In this document: positions 1-7,413 of the stretch, one piece after another | How positions within the stretch are numbered: the first letter of the stretch is position 1 | Layout: every line of letters starts with the position of its first letter | Assembly (NCBI GenBank): GCA_009778835.1 | Contig: WRFK01000042.1 | Location: 1 to 10,166, forward strand | DNA: 10,166 bases | Origin: Spirochaetaceae bacterium | GTDB lineage: Bacteria > Spirochaetota > Spirochaetia > CADAEX01 | Reading direction: 5' to 3' | Notes under the pieces: generated by a model | The model's input: the letters and a program-made list of their open reading frames with translations, nothing else | Told to the model about the DNA's origin: nothing | The model's database searches: none | Program-made: the position numbers and the translations under genes

Positions 1-1050
1 AAACTTTTTGATATTTATCCTGATTCCATGAAGTGTCAGGTTTTTCCTGTTGTTCTTGACAGAAAAGGGCTGCAAAATAATTCTTCCCTTTTTTTTGAGT
101 ATTCTGTTCTCCCTATGCAGCGTGGCGAATGGGAGTTTCAGGCGCTTCACTTTCTTTTTAGCTCTCCGCTCCTTTTCTGGCAACGTAAAGTTATCCACTC
201 AACAAAAACCAGCGGAAGAACTTACCCTGATTTTAAAAAAATGGTTGCTCTTGCAGGCGACCTTAGAGGGATACTTGAGCGGGTTGGTCTTAAAAACATA
301 AGAAAGCGGGGACATGGTCTTGAATTCCAGAACTTAAGGGAGTACCAGCCCGGAGACCCGGTAAAAGCAATAGACTGGCGCGCAACAAGCAGAAGGCAAA
401 AACCAATAATAAGAGAATATCAGGAAGAACAGGATCAGCAGATTCTTTTTCTTCTTGATACAGGATACAGACTACACAGAAGAGAAGGAGAATATATGCA
501 GTTTGACACTGCTTTAAATGCAGTACTTCTTCTCTCTTATGTTGCGCTTAAACATGATGACAGCGTTGCTGTAGGAACATTTGGAAATGAAGAGAGGTGG
601 TTAAGACCGCGCAAAGGGATAAGCTCTCTTACAACTCTTATGAATAATCTTTATGATCTTTACAGCGCGCCTGTACCATCCTCCCCTTTTTCTGCTCTTG
701 AAAATGCCCTCTCCAGATTAAACAGAAGAACATTTATAATCATAATCAGTAACTTTAGGGAAGAAGACGGAGAATCCCTTTCATGGATATTGCCTAGAAT
801 AATAAAGCGGCACCTTCTTCTGACAGTGAGTCTAAGAGAACAGGAAGCAGAAACCCTAAGCTCAAGGCGCCCTGCGAATATTGAAGAAGCAATGGAAAGC
901 GCCGCTGCTTTTTCTTACATTTTTTCGCGGCAGCAGCTCTACAAAAAATGGCAGCATTCCGGGCTCTTAACTCTCGATGCTTCCATAAAAGATCTTTCCC
1001 CTGCTCTTATTAACAGTTACCTCTCTGTAAAAAGATCAGGTTTGTTATAA
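1..1050 (+). CDS. DUF58 / vWA-like domain protein, 5'-truncated by the window edge
   Basis: The frame is open from base 1 with no stop before the ATG at 28. The residues before that Met continue the family pattern, so the real start lies outside the window and the ATG at 28 is probably internal. Counting from that Met, the DUF58 core is clear: the block RGHGLEF (94-100), then REYQPGD (104-110) and IDWRATSRR (115-123), then an acidic REYQEEQD stretch leading into the first vWA strand (ILFLLDTG, 139-146). The usual MIDAS DxSxS appears as DTGYR, so metal binding may be lost. Upstream, a RGEW motif (32-35) and a SPL turn (46-48) match the beta-rich region before DUF58. Members commonly sit beside a MoxR-type AAA ATPase and are thought to act in envelope or protein-complex maturation; any such partner would lie left of base 1. 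It converges on the flavodoxin gene. Family call is firm; the cellular role is unknown. Confidence 0.88.
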   Translation, partial: KLFDIYPDSMKCQVFPVVLDRKGLQNNSSLFFEYSVLPMQRGEWEFQALHFLFSSPLLFWQRKVIHSTKTSGRTYPDFKKMVALAGDLRGILERVGLKNIRKRGHGLEFQNLREYQPGDPVKAIDWRATSRRQKPIIREYQEEQDQQILFLLDTGYRLHRREGEYMQFDTALNAVLLLSYVALKHDDSVAVGTFGNEERWLRPRKGISSLTTLMNNLYDLYSAPVPSSPFSALENALSRLNRRTFIIIISNFREEDGESLSWILPRIIKRHLLLTVSLREQEAETLSSRRPANIEEAMESAAAFSYIFSRQQLYKKWQHSGLLTLDASIKDLSPALINSYLSVKRSGLL

Positions 1051-1073
1051 CTTGAGTTGCGCCAAGTATGAGT

Positions 1074-1097
1074 TCCCGGCCTTCGACAGGCATGGGA
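1074..1097. repeat. Hairpin between convergent genes
   Basis: TCCC-g-GCCT, loop TCGAC, AGGC-at-GGGA forms an interrupted 8-bp stem between the DUF58 stop (1050) and the flavodoxin stop (1138). Neither strand has a T-run after it, so it is not a classical intrinsic terminator, though it could slow polymerase from either side. Its CCTTCGACAGGC core resembles short dispersed intergenic palindromes seen in many bacterial genomes. Confidence 0.4.
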
Positions 1098-1103
1098 CAA
1101 TCT

Positions 1104-1127
1104 CTGTCATTACGCGTGCAGCGAAGT
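1104..1127. repeat. Degenerate copy of the TGTCATTGCG-type intergenic repeat
   Basis: The sequence begins TGTCATTACGCG and continues GCAGCGAAG. This resembles the conserved outer end of the repeat at 9445-9532 (TGTCATCGCGA; TGTCATTGCGA when read from the other arm). Only one arm is recognisable, so it looks like a decayed or solo copy placed between two convergent genes. Confidence 0.35.
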
Positions 1128-1137
1128 AAAAATTATT

Positions 1138-1761
1138 TTAGGGGATAAGGCTGTTCAGCCAGATAGAGATTTTATTGTCCACTGCCTTATCATATTCTTT
1201 CCCCATATTGTCAAACGACTGGTAACCTGTCACATTCGCATTTTTCGCTATTTTCATGAAATCTTCAAGAAACGTGCCGGCATTGCTGCCTTGTGTTGAA
1301 AACGGCACAACTTTTTTGCCCTTGAAATCAGCTTTCGACAGGAAAGCCATGACCGGAGTCGCGGCTGTGTACCACCAGATTGGAGAACCCACAAAAACAA
1401 GATCGTATCTGCCAATATCAGGCATATTGCCCTGCAGTGCTGGATAAGTGCCCTTTTTCAAGTCGCTTTTGCTTTTAATGTAAAGAGAGAAGCTGTTTTT
1501 GATATCTTCAACAGGTTTAATCTCATAAATATCAGCATTGGTCTTGGTCTGAATACGCTCTGCAATATCGCGCGTACGGCCGCTTAGAGAGTAATAAACA
1601 ACAAGGACTTTTCCGAAATCTTTATTCACCGCTTCATTGGCAATAGAGTATTGAGCCATCTCCCTGGCTTTTCTGGCCGACATCCGATAAAGATGAACGC
1701 CTACGATAACTCCGGCTATCACAACTAAAGCTATTATAGAATATATAACGTATTTTAACAT
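1138..1761 (-). CDS. Membrane-anchored flavodoxin-family protein
   Basis: A 207-residue protein. Residues 3-25 form one hydrophobic helix followed by a basic stretch (RMSARKAR), an uncleaved N-terminal anchor leaving the flavodoxin domain in the cytoplasm. That domain starts near 50: VLVVYYSLSGRTRDIAE (52-68) is the first strand and FMN-phosphate loop (S58, S60, T63); LVFVGSPIWWYTAATPV (121-137) is the second flavin loop; VVPFSTQGSNAG (151-162) is the third. This is the short-chain flavodoxin fold also seen in NADPH-quinone and FMN oxidoreductase relatives; the redox partner cannot be read. The start is supported by AAAGGAG at 1768-1774, 6 bases upstream of ATG. It lies 57 bp after the kinase gene on the same strand and may be co-transcribed with it, through the hairpin at 1785-1814. 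A TM-anchored flavodoxin beside a sensor kinase is uncommon. The flavin-fold call is firm; the biological role is open. Confidence 0.87.
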   Translation of the reverse strand: MLKYVIYSIIALVVIAGVIVGVHLYRMSARKAREMAQYSIANEAVNKDFGKVLVVYYSLSGRTRDIAERIQTKTNADIYEIKPVEDIKNSFSLYIKSKSDLKKGTYPALQGNMPDIGRYDLVFVGSPIWWYTAATPVMAFLSKADFKGKKVVPFSTQGSNAGTFLEDFMKIAKNANVTGYQSFDNMGKEYDKAVDNKISIWLNSLIP

Positions 1762-1784
1762 TTTTTGCTCCTTTCATATTCACG

Positions 1785-1814
1785 AGCAGTAACGCTCAAG
1801 CGTGATACACTGCT
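1785..1814 (-). repeat. Two-tier hairpin between kinase and flavodoxin genes
   Basis: The outer stem AGCAGT/ACTGCT (1785-1790, 1809-1814) encloses an inner stem ACGCT/AGCGT (1792-1796, 1799-1803) with a 2-base loop. It begins 5 bp beyond the kinase stop on the transcribed strand. There is no U-run after it, so it looks more like an mRNA-stability or partial-attenuation element than a terminator, which would allow lower expression of the flavodoxin gene. Confidence 0.45.
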
Positions 1815-1818
1815 AAGT

Positions 1819-4800
1819 TCAGTGCAAGTATGCTCGCAGTTTTTCCAAAACCTCATCAAAATCAAGCGGTTTACCTATATGATCATTCATTCCTGAATCT
1901 AAACATTTTTCAACATCCTCACGGAACACATTCGCCGTCATCGCGATTATGGGTATCTTTTTAGCTTTTTCCGTTCCAATTGCACGGATATTGACTGTTG
2001 CAGTAAGCCCATCCATTTCAGGCATTTGCACATCCATGAATATCAAATCATATTTCTCGGGAGAATCACTAAACATCTGTACTGCCTCTGCTCCATTTAT
2101 AGCACAATCCACCTCAAGCTCTGTTGGTTCGAGCAACGCCAGTACGATTTCGCGGTTGATCTCCACATCTTCGGCCAATAAAATACGGCACCCTGCAAAG
2201 GAGATACTATCGCTTTCTTTTGCATCTTCTTTATCCTGCTCGCCTGTAAAATTATAATATTCGCTCACAATTTCCGCGATCGTCGAAGGGAATAAAGGTT
2301 TTTGAAAAAATTTGCAGACACCTGCTTTTTTTGCATCTGCAATAATCGCACTGCCGTCGCCGGATGACATCATAACAATTACAGCATCTTCTTTACCCTG
2401 CATTCTTTTTTTAAGTTCCGCTGCCAGCTCTATCCCATCCATGCCGGGCATTCTCCAGTCTGTAAATATAAAGTTATAGTTGTGGTTTTGATCGAATAAC
2501 GCAAGCGCTTGCTCACCGCTTTCTGCAGTATCGCAGAAAGAGCCAAATTTTTTAACAATCCCTCTAAAGTCATCCAGAATATATTTATCGTCATCTACAA
2601 CTAAAATACGGATGTTCTTCCAATCTATTTCCTGACGCACAAAGATTTGTCCCTTTTGCTCGCTGCGACGCAGCTTGGCGGTAAAAGAAAACACCGCTCC
2701 TTTGCCAAGCTCTGATTCAACCGATATCGTACCGCTCATCATTTCCACTATGCTTTTAGAAATCGCAAGGCCTAACCCTGTCCCTCCGAATTTCCGGGTA
2801 GTGTCGCTTTCAGCCTGCTGGAAGGATTGAAACAGCTTAGCTTGCTGTTCTGGACTTATGCCGATCCCTGTATCAGCTATGGCAATCTTGATTTGGCAAA
2901 CGCCCTCGTCCTCTCCCAGATAATATGTTTTTATATATATCGAGCCGTTTTCCAGCGTGAACTTTATCGCGTTCCCCAAAAGGTTTGTTATAACCTGTGC
3001 CAGCCGCTGGTCATCGCCGATCATCATCTTTGGAATTTCTCTGTCCACATATACCGAAAACTTATGATTCTTTTCTTCCACCCGGTAACTGATTACGTTT
3101 ACAACCCTTTTCAGCATTTTCTCAAAATCAAATTCTGTCAGAGAGAGTTCAAACTTGCCGGATTCGATTTTTGAGACATCTAAAATATCATTTATTATAC
3201 CGAGCAAATGCTTTGATGCATCTTTGATCCTGCCAAAACTATAATCCTTCTGCTCCACAGTTGAGGAAGACTCCCCAATGTTGGTCATTCCTATTATGGC
3301 GTTCATGGGTGTGCGTATTTCGTGACTCATGTTTGAAAGAAAATCGCTTTTTGCCCTTGATGCAGCTTCCGCGATCAATACCTGATCTTCAAGTTCTTGT
3401 GTGCGCTGTTTTACTGTTGCCTCAAGTATTTCATTCATCTGCGAGGTTGCGTTAAAGAGGGTCGTGTATTTGCGGGCCAGCATAAACGCCATGCAGAGCA
3501 TAAGTATCGAAAAACCATAGCGCGTTAGCAAAGCGCCGGTATGAAAGAACGCCAGATCCAGCATATCAAAAATAGCTGTGCAAAAAACAATGATCATAGG
3601 GATAAAGATGTTGCCGAGCTCTGTTTGTTTCAGGCTCAACAAAAATAATTTCCAAACACTGGGAGGCTCTTTATCCACACCCTCTTCTTTACGCCGCATC
3701 CCAATGTTCTTGGCAAAAGTATAAATGAGGTCATACCCAATAATATAAAGCATATAGGCGCCGCCAAAAACCTGCCAAACAGTCAACAGATTGACTGCAA
3801 ACCAAATCGGGAAAAACCATTGCAACACAATCAACATAGCGCAAGATGCCCCATAAGCAAGAGTGATCCTCTTTATTTTGCCGAAATTGAGATTTTCCAA
3901 AAAGACAGCAAAGGCGAACCAATAGAGGAAAAGCGCTGCATACTCAATGCGCTGCGTTATTGCAGTGTCATTGAAAACATGATAGATAACGGAACTGCGC
4001 GCAAAGTAATAAGTTGCGAGCAGACCGGAAAACACGCCAAACAAAAGATTGTACCTGTCTGTTTTCCGTAAAAAATATAAAAGTATATGGTAGAATCCTA
4101 AAAAAATAAAAACTGTGCATAGCGCTACGGTTAAAAAGTTTGTGCCGGCGCTGGATATTTGGATGTAGTTACCGATGTAATAAGGTCCTGTATAAAACAA
4201 GCCGGAAAAGGCGCTGCTGCGCGCTCCCAGGATATGGATAACGAGTTGGTTGACGCCCTCGTTGAGGAATCTTTTGTCAAAGGGGATGCCAACGTCCCTC
4301 TGGCTCCTGAAAGAGGTAATTTGATTTTCCGAATTCAGATATATCTGTTTGGCAATGAGATCACCATTGATATAAATTTCCCAGTTCTCTCCGATCCCTG
4401 CCAGATACATGCCCGGAGCAATAGGGTTATCGCCATAAAGACTGTCAATTTTTTCCCGGCTCAACTCAAAAGGGATTAGTATTGTAAATTCTTCTATCTT
4501 GCGTTTTTTAGTTGATAAAAATTCAGAAGCAGTATACGAATATGCATCTGAGGGCAATGTATTTATGCGAATATCGCGGTTGTGGTTTGCAGGCAGCTCC
4601 ATGTCCCAATCTGTCAGGTCAGGGTCAAGGATAGCATAAGCAGGTTCATAACCATTTTTTACATAGGCGGGAAATGCCATTAAATCTGTGTAAAGGGAAT
4701 CGTTTGCAACAGAGCCTCCTATTCCCAGGCTAAAGAAGAATACTGTTGCAATAGCAATTACTGATATAAGCGCAAGCCAAACAGATATGTTCTTCCTCAC
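1819..4800 (-). CDS. 7TM hybrid sensor histidine kinase with two receiver domains
   Basis: A 993-residue inner-membrane hybrid kinase. In order: a TM helix (about 7-27); an extracytoplasmic region (about 30-215) with a jelly-roll-like stretch GENWEIYINGDLI (137-149); a seven-helix 7TMR-DISM-type block (about 222-443); a linker coiled coil (about 450-482); HisKA with FLSNMSHEIRTP (487-498, phospho-His493); HATPase_c with N box NLLGNAIKF (606-614), G1 DTGIGI (643-648) and G2 GGTGLGL (672-678); REC1 (about 729-850: acidic D736-D738, phospho-Asp781, S812, K834); REC2 (about 870-990: E877/D878, phospho-Asp923, T955, K977). All catalytic positions look intact. There is no HPt domain and no DNA-binding output, so phosphate must pass to partners encoded elsewhere. 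The start is GTG; an in-frame TGA lies just upstream, so no longer start exists. It follows the binding-lipoprotein gene by 146 bp on the same strand, suggesting ligand sensing through that protein (inference). Confidence 0.93.
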   Translation of the reverse strand: MRKNISVWLALISVIAIATVFFFSLGIGGSVANDSLYTDLMAFPAYVKNGYEPAYAILDPDLTDWDMELPANHNRDIRINTLPSDAYSYTASEFLSTKKRKIEEFTILIPFELSREKIDSLYGDNPIAPGMYLAGIGENWEIYINGDLIAKQIYLNSENQITSFRSQRDVGIPFDKRFLNEGVNQLVIHILGARSSAFSGLFYTGPYYIGNYIQISSAGTNFLTVALCTVFIFLGFYHILLYFLRKTDRYNLLFGVFSGLLATYYFARSSVIYHVFNDTAITQRIEYAALFLYWFAFAVFLENLNFGKIKRITLAYGASCAMLIVLQWFFPIWFAVNLLTVWQVFGGAYMLYIIGYDLIYTFAKNIGMRRKEEGVDKEPPSVWKLFLLSLKQTELGNIFIPMIIVFCTAIFDMLDLAFFHTGALLTRYGFSILMLCMAFMLARKYTTLFNATSQMNEILEATVKQRTQELEDQVLIAEAASRAKSDFLSNMSHEIRTPMNAIIGMTNIGESSSTVEQKDYSFGRIKDASKHLLGIINDILDVSKIESGKFELSLTEFDFEKMLKRVVNVISYRVEEKNHKFSVYVDREIPKMMIGDDQRLAQVITNLLGNAIKFTLENGSIYIKTYYLGEDEGVCQIKIAIADTGIGISPEQQAKLFQSFQQAESDTTRKFGGTGLGLAISKSIVEMMSGTISVESELGKGAVFSFTAKLRRSEQKGQIFVRQEIDWKNIRILVVDDDKYILDDFRGIVKKFGSFCDTAESGEQALALFDQNHNYNFIFTDWRMPGMDGIELAAELKKRMQGKEDAVIVMMSSGDGSAIIADAKKAGVCKFFQKPLFPSTIAEIVSEYYNFTGEQDKEDAKESDSISFAGCRILLAEDVEINREIVLALLEPTELEVDCAINGAEAVQMFSDSPEKYDLIFMDVQMPEMDGLTATVNIRAIGTEKAKKIPIIAMTANVFREDVEKCLDSGMNDHIGKPLDFDEVLEKLRAYLH

Positions 4801-4810
4801 AAAGATATGA

Positions 4811-4820
4811 TTCCTCCCTC
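4811..4820 (-). promoter_or_regulatory. Ribosome binding site of the kinase gene, long spacing to a GTG start
   Basis: Read on the minus strand this is GAGGGAGGAA, a strong Shine-Dalgarno match. The GGAGG core (4813-4817) ends 12 bases before the GTG at 4800, longer than the usual 5-9. No ATG, GTG or TTG lies in frame between them, and the frame closes with TGA just upstream, so this site decides the start. The wide spacing plus GTG may keep kinase output below that of the upstream lipoprotein gene. Confidence 0.6.
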
Positions 4821-4946
4821 AACACAAACTCTTTAATCCCAAAAGTTATAACGAATGTCTGAGTAGATGACAGCCTTCGCGGTTCAACATTTGTTAAAAC
4901 AAGCATTGTCATTGTCGCCTTTCATGTAACACTCGTTATTACGGGG

Positions 4947-5954
4947 TTAATATGCACGTGCATCAATAACTGCTTGCGTGATAGTTGCTGCGTCAAAGGC
5001 TTCTTCTTCCACATAAGCGAGCTTATCGAGTTTTTCTCCTCTTTCCAGTTGCTGAATAATGGCCTCCACGCGTGGACCATGCAGCGGGTTGCATTCAACA
5101 TTATAATTAATTTTGCCTTTAAGGGTGGCGTCTAATCCTGCATGCGTTGCATCAAAAGAAATTATCTTGATGTCGCCATTTACACCATATGTCTTCTTGG
5201 CCACTTCCATGGCCTCCATTGCGCCAAATGCCATGTTATCATTTTCACAATATAAAACATCGATACGGTTATGTTGTTTTAAAACATGCTCCATAACTTC
5301 TTTTCCTTTTACTTGCGTAAAGTTACCCGAAGCACGATACACAACCTCCCAGCCCGAGTTTCTTTCTACTCCGGCCAGAAGCCCTTCTGTACGGCCAATC
5401 TGCGCAGATGACCCCAAGCTCCCCTGCAAATGCACGATCTTAAGGCTTGCCTTATCTTTGAATGTTGTTTCCATCCAAGCAACAGCAGTCTCTCCTTCCT
5501 TGCGGAAATCAGAACCAACCCAGCAAGTATAGAGGCTATCATCCTTTGTATTGATCATCCTATCAACGATGATGACAGGAATACCGGCAGCCTTTGCCTC
5601 TTTAAGTACATCGTCCCACCCTTCCTCGGTAACAGGCGCAAAAACAATATAGTCAACCTTTTGTTCAATAAATCCCCGAATAGCAGAGATTTGATTTTCC
5701 AGTTTTTGTTGCGCGTCTTTTAATATCAGCCTATACCCATTTTCCTTGTTGAAAGTTTCTCTCATGGATTTTGTATTTGCGAGGCGCCAATCAGACTCTG
5801 CTCCAACCTGTGAAAAACCAACGACAATCAATCCTTCATTATTTGCCGAAGAATTGGTCAGGTTGTTGCTATTTTTTTCTTTGTCATTGCCCCGGCAAGC
5901 AATAAAAGAGATTACCAGCACCAGAGCCAGTAAAAGCAGGAATGCCTTTTTCAT
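4947..5954 (-). CDS. YtfQ-like periplasmic sugar-binding lipoprotein
   Basis: A 335-residue substrate-binding protein of the Peripla_BP_4 / RbsB type. Residues 1-19 are a lipoprotein signal (KK, then a Leu/Val core) ending SFIAC with Cys20 as the lipid site; Phe at -3 is a relaxed lipobox. An Asn/Ser-rich tether (about 21-41) precedes the binding domain. Similarity to E. coli YtfQ, the galactofuranose-binding protein, is recalled at VGFSQVGAESDWR (45-57), QQKLENQISAIRGFI (82-96), VFAPVTEEGWDDVLKEAK (104-121), GNFTQVKGKEVME (210-222) and ENDNMAFGAM (237-246). A furanose or related sugar is thus the best ligand guess. Start: ATG with AAGGA 8 bases upstream. No ABC ATPase or permease gene is beside it; the next gene downstream is the 7TM hybrid kinase. 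It may therefore serve as a tethered sugar receptor, or supply a transporter encoded elsewhere. The family call is firm; ligand and sensing role are inferred. Confidence 0.9.
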   Translation of the reverse strand: MKKAFLLLLALVLVISFIACRGNDKEKNSNNLTNSSANNEGLIVVGFSQVGAESDWRLANTKSMRETFNKENGYRLILKDAQQKLENQISAIRGFIEQKVDYIVFAPVTEEGWDDVLKEAKAAGIPVIIVDRMINTKDDSLYTCWVGSDFRKEGETAVAWMETTFKDKASLKIVHLQGSLGSSAQIGRTEGLLAGVERNSGWEVVYRASGNFTQVKGKEVMEHVLKQHNRIDVLYCENDNMAFGAMEAMEVAKKTYGVNGDIKIISFDATHAGLDATLKGKINYNVECNPLHGPRVEAIIQQLERGEKLDKLAYVEEEAFDAATITQAVIDARAY

Positions 5955-5995
5955 AGATAAATTCCTTTAAAAATTTAATTTGCCTGTTTTCTGTT

Positions 5996-6011
5996 CCGGT
6001 ATTCTCACCGG
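5996..6011 (-). promoter_or_regulatory. Leader hairpin upstream of the sugar-binding lipoprotein gene
   Basis: CCGGT, loop ATTCTC, ACCGG makes a perfect 5-bp GC-rich stem 42 bases upstream of the ATG and between the candidate promoters and the ribosome binding site at 5961-5968. It would sit in the 5' untranslated RNA. It could stabilise the message or be a DNA-level operator; there is no U-run to make it a terminator. Confidence 0.35.
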
Positions 6012-6045
6012 CACAAACATTGCTTTTTATGCTAAAGCTTTAACA

Positions 6046-6074
6046 ATTATATAGCTTGCATAAAAACTCCCTGA
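6046..6074 (-). promoter_or_regulatory. Candidate promoter of the lipoprotein-kinase group (perfect -10, weak -35)
   Basis: On the minus strand a perfect TATAAT (6046-6051) has only TCAGGG at the -35 position (6069-6074, 17-bp spacer). A good -10 with a poor -35 is typical of activator-dependent promoters. The -10 lies inside an imperfect inverted repeat whose arms are ATGCTAAAGCT (6030-6040) and AGCTTGCAT (6053-6061), a possible regulator site. A rival is listed at 6080-6109. Confidence 0.4.
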
Positions 6075-6079
6075 TTATT

Positions 6080-6109
6080 ATTTTACACCAAATTTTTGTT
6101 TTTGCACAA
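6080..6109 (-). promoter_or_regulatory. Alternative promoter candidate upstream of the lipoprotein gene
   Basis: On the minus strand TTGTGC (6104-6109) and TAAAAT (6080-6085) are separated by 18 bp. This is a moderate sigma70-type match in an AT-rich stretch, so chance is possible. It lies downstream of the ATPase gene's stop (6142), where I see no terminator hairpin, so read-through from that gene is also possible. Confidence 0.3.
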
Positions 6110-6141
6110 TATCATAATAAAGCTAAAATGGACTTTGCTTG

Positions 6142-7395
6142 TTATATTTCCCAGGCAGGAACTGCTACTGCATCTTTTTTCGGGATTGGCATTATTTCTG
6201 ATCCAAGATAAACAACAGCCCCTTTGCCAATGGGTTTTTTCAATTTTTCAAGAATGCTAAAATTTGCAATGTCATCACTATTTGACAAAGTTGTTTTCTT
6301 AATCTCCACCGGATATAACGTCATGTTTTTTTCCAAAACAAAATCGACTTCTTTCTTATTTGCATCCCGATAGAAATATATCCCCCGTGAATCTTCGCCA
6401 TTATGCCAAAACCCTTTCAGAATTTCGCAAAAACAATAGGTTTCAAGCATAGCGCCATTTAAGTAGCTTGCTTCTAATGCTTCGGGAGTATCCATATTTG
6501 CCAAAAAGCAAGCAAGCCCTGTATCAAGAAAATAGATCTTTGGCGTTTTAACAATACGATTGGTAAGATTAGACGAATAAGGAGGCAAAAGATAAACAAG
6601 CCCTGATGCTTGCAGTGTATCCATCCATTTTTGTGCAGTGCGGCGATCAATATCACAATCGCGAGCCAAGTCATCATAATTTATCAGGTTGCCTGTTCTG
6701 ACCGCAACAGCGCGAACAAATTTATAAAACTTAAGTTCGTTAACCGCCCCTTGATAATCTTTGACATCGCGCTCTAAATATGTCTTCATATAGGAATTGT
6801 AAAACCTAGTGCGTCCTATCTCAGGATTTAGCACGAGCTCGGGAAACGAGCCTGTCCATATATCCTGATAAACGTCCATTATCGTTCGCTTCTTTGTTTT
6901 TTTATGTTTATTAACTTTATCTGGCCAAAAAGGTTTGGATTGCTCAGGTTTTTTGATTATCTCTTTGTATGAAAAGCCCAATAAATCAATGATTGCAATA
7001 CGCCCAGCAAGACTTTCCTGAACACCTTTCATAAGAGTGAATTTCTGCGAGCCAGTAAGCCAGAACGCCCCCGCAGGATTAGCAGATTTTTTTTTACCAA
7101 ACTTGTATTCATAGCGATGCTCATCTACCCATATTTTGATATAGCTAAAAAGGTTTGGAGCATATTGAACTTCGTCAATAATTATTGGTGGTGCATACTT
7201 TTGTAAAAATGCCTTTGGATCATTTTGAGCCAAATCCCTAACAGCCAGATCATCAAGAGATATATATTTCCGTTCTTTTTCTTTCAGCATATTCAAGACA
7301 CTGGATTTCCCGGCTTGCCGCGGACCAGTTAAAAGAAGAACAGGCCATGCAGAAGATATTTTTAAAATGGTGTCAGAAATTGTTCTTTTGAGCAT
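6142..7395 (-). CDS. AAA_14 / DUF4143 ATPase with a C-terminal nuclease-like fold
   Basis: A 417-residue P-loop ATPase. Walker A is GPRQAGKS (24-31), Walker B IIIDEVQ (71-77, D74/E75), the sensor-like strand FWLTGSQKF (111-119) and the SLAGR block about 128-132, all standard for AAA_14. A winged-helix-like segment follows (about 225-275), with YDDLARDCDIDRRTAQKW matching the DUF4143 linker. The C-terminal part ends with a PD-(D/E)xK-like core: D351 in EVDFVLE, then E364-I-K366 in YPVEIKK. The length is normal, so the gene looks intact. Proteins of this family are abundant, patchily distributed and often solitary; some are considered defence- or mobile-element-associated, but no cellular function is firmly assigned. 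It has its own promoter (7414-7442) and the Shine-Dalgarno AGAGGGAA (7400-7407) just before the ATG, so it is probably an independent unit between two unrelated groups. Family call is firm; role unknown. Confidence 0.9.
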   Translation of the reverse strand: MLKRTISDTILKISSAWPVLLLTGPRQAGKSSVLNMLKEKERKYISLDDLAVRDLAQNDPKAFLQKYAPPIIIDEVQYAPNLFSYIKIWVDEHRYEYKFGKKKSANPAGAFWLTGSQKFTLMKGVQESLAGRIAIIDLLGFSYKEIIKKPEQSKPFWPDKVNKHKKTKKRTIMDVYQDIWTGSFPELVLNPEIGRTRFYNSYMKTYLERDVKDYQGAVNELKFYKFVRAVAVRTGNLINYDDLARDCDIDRRTAQKWMDTLQASGLVYLLPPYSSNLTNRIVKTPKIYFLDTGLACFLANMDTPEALEASYLNGAMLETYCFCEILKGFWHNGEDSRGIYFYRDANKKEVDFVLEKNMTLYPVEIKKTTLSNSDDIANFSILEKLKKPIGKGAVVYLGSEIMPIPKKDAVAVPAWEI

Positions 7396-7413
7396 TACTT
7401 TCCCTCTGTAATC

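Noticed and set aside
28..30. ATG at 28 as the true start of the DUF58 protein
   Set aside because: The frame is open upstream to base 1, there is no ribosome binding site before it, and the preceding residues fit the family's N-terminal region; the gene is 5'-truncated.
4730..4912. Minus-strand 60-codon frame overlapping the kinase start
   Set aside because: It overlaps the kinase Shine-Dalgarno and signal helix in another frame and has no family features; the gap 4801-4946 holds no convincing small gene.
5113..5532. Plus-strand 139-codon open frame antisense to the lipoprotein gene
   Set aside because: It is a shadow of a strongly conserved binding-protein gene; no start signals or recognisable domain.
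5778..5792. GCGAGGCGCCAA-like stretch resembling the intergenic repeat
   Set aside because: It lies inside the conserved binding-protein coding sequence and lacks the repeat's outer ends, so the match is most likely chance.
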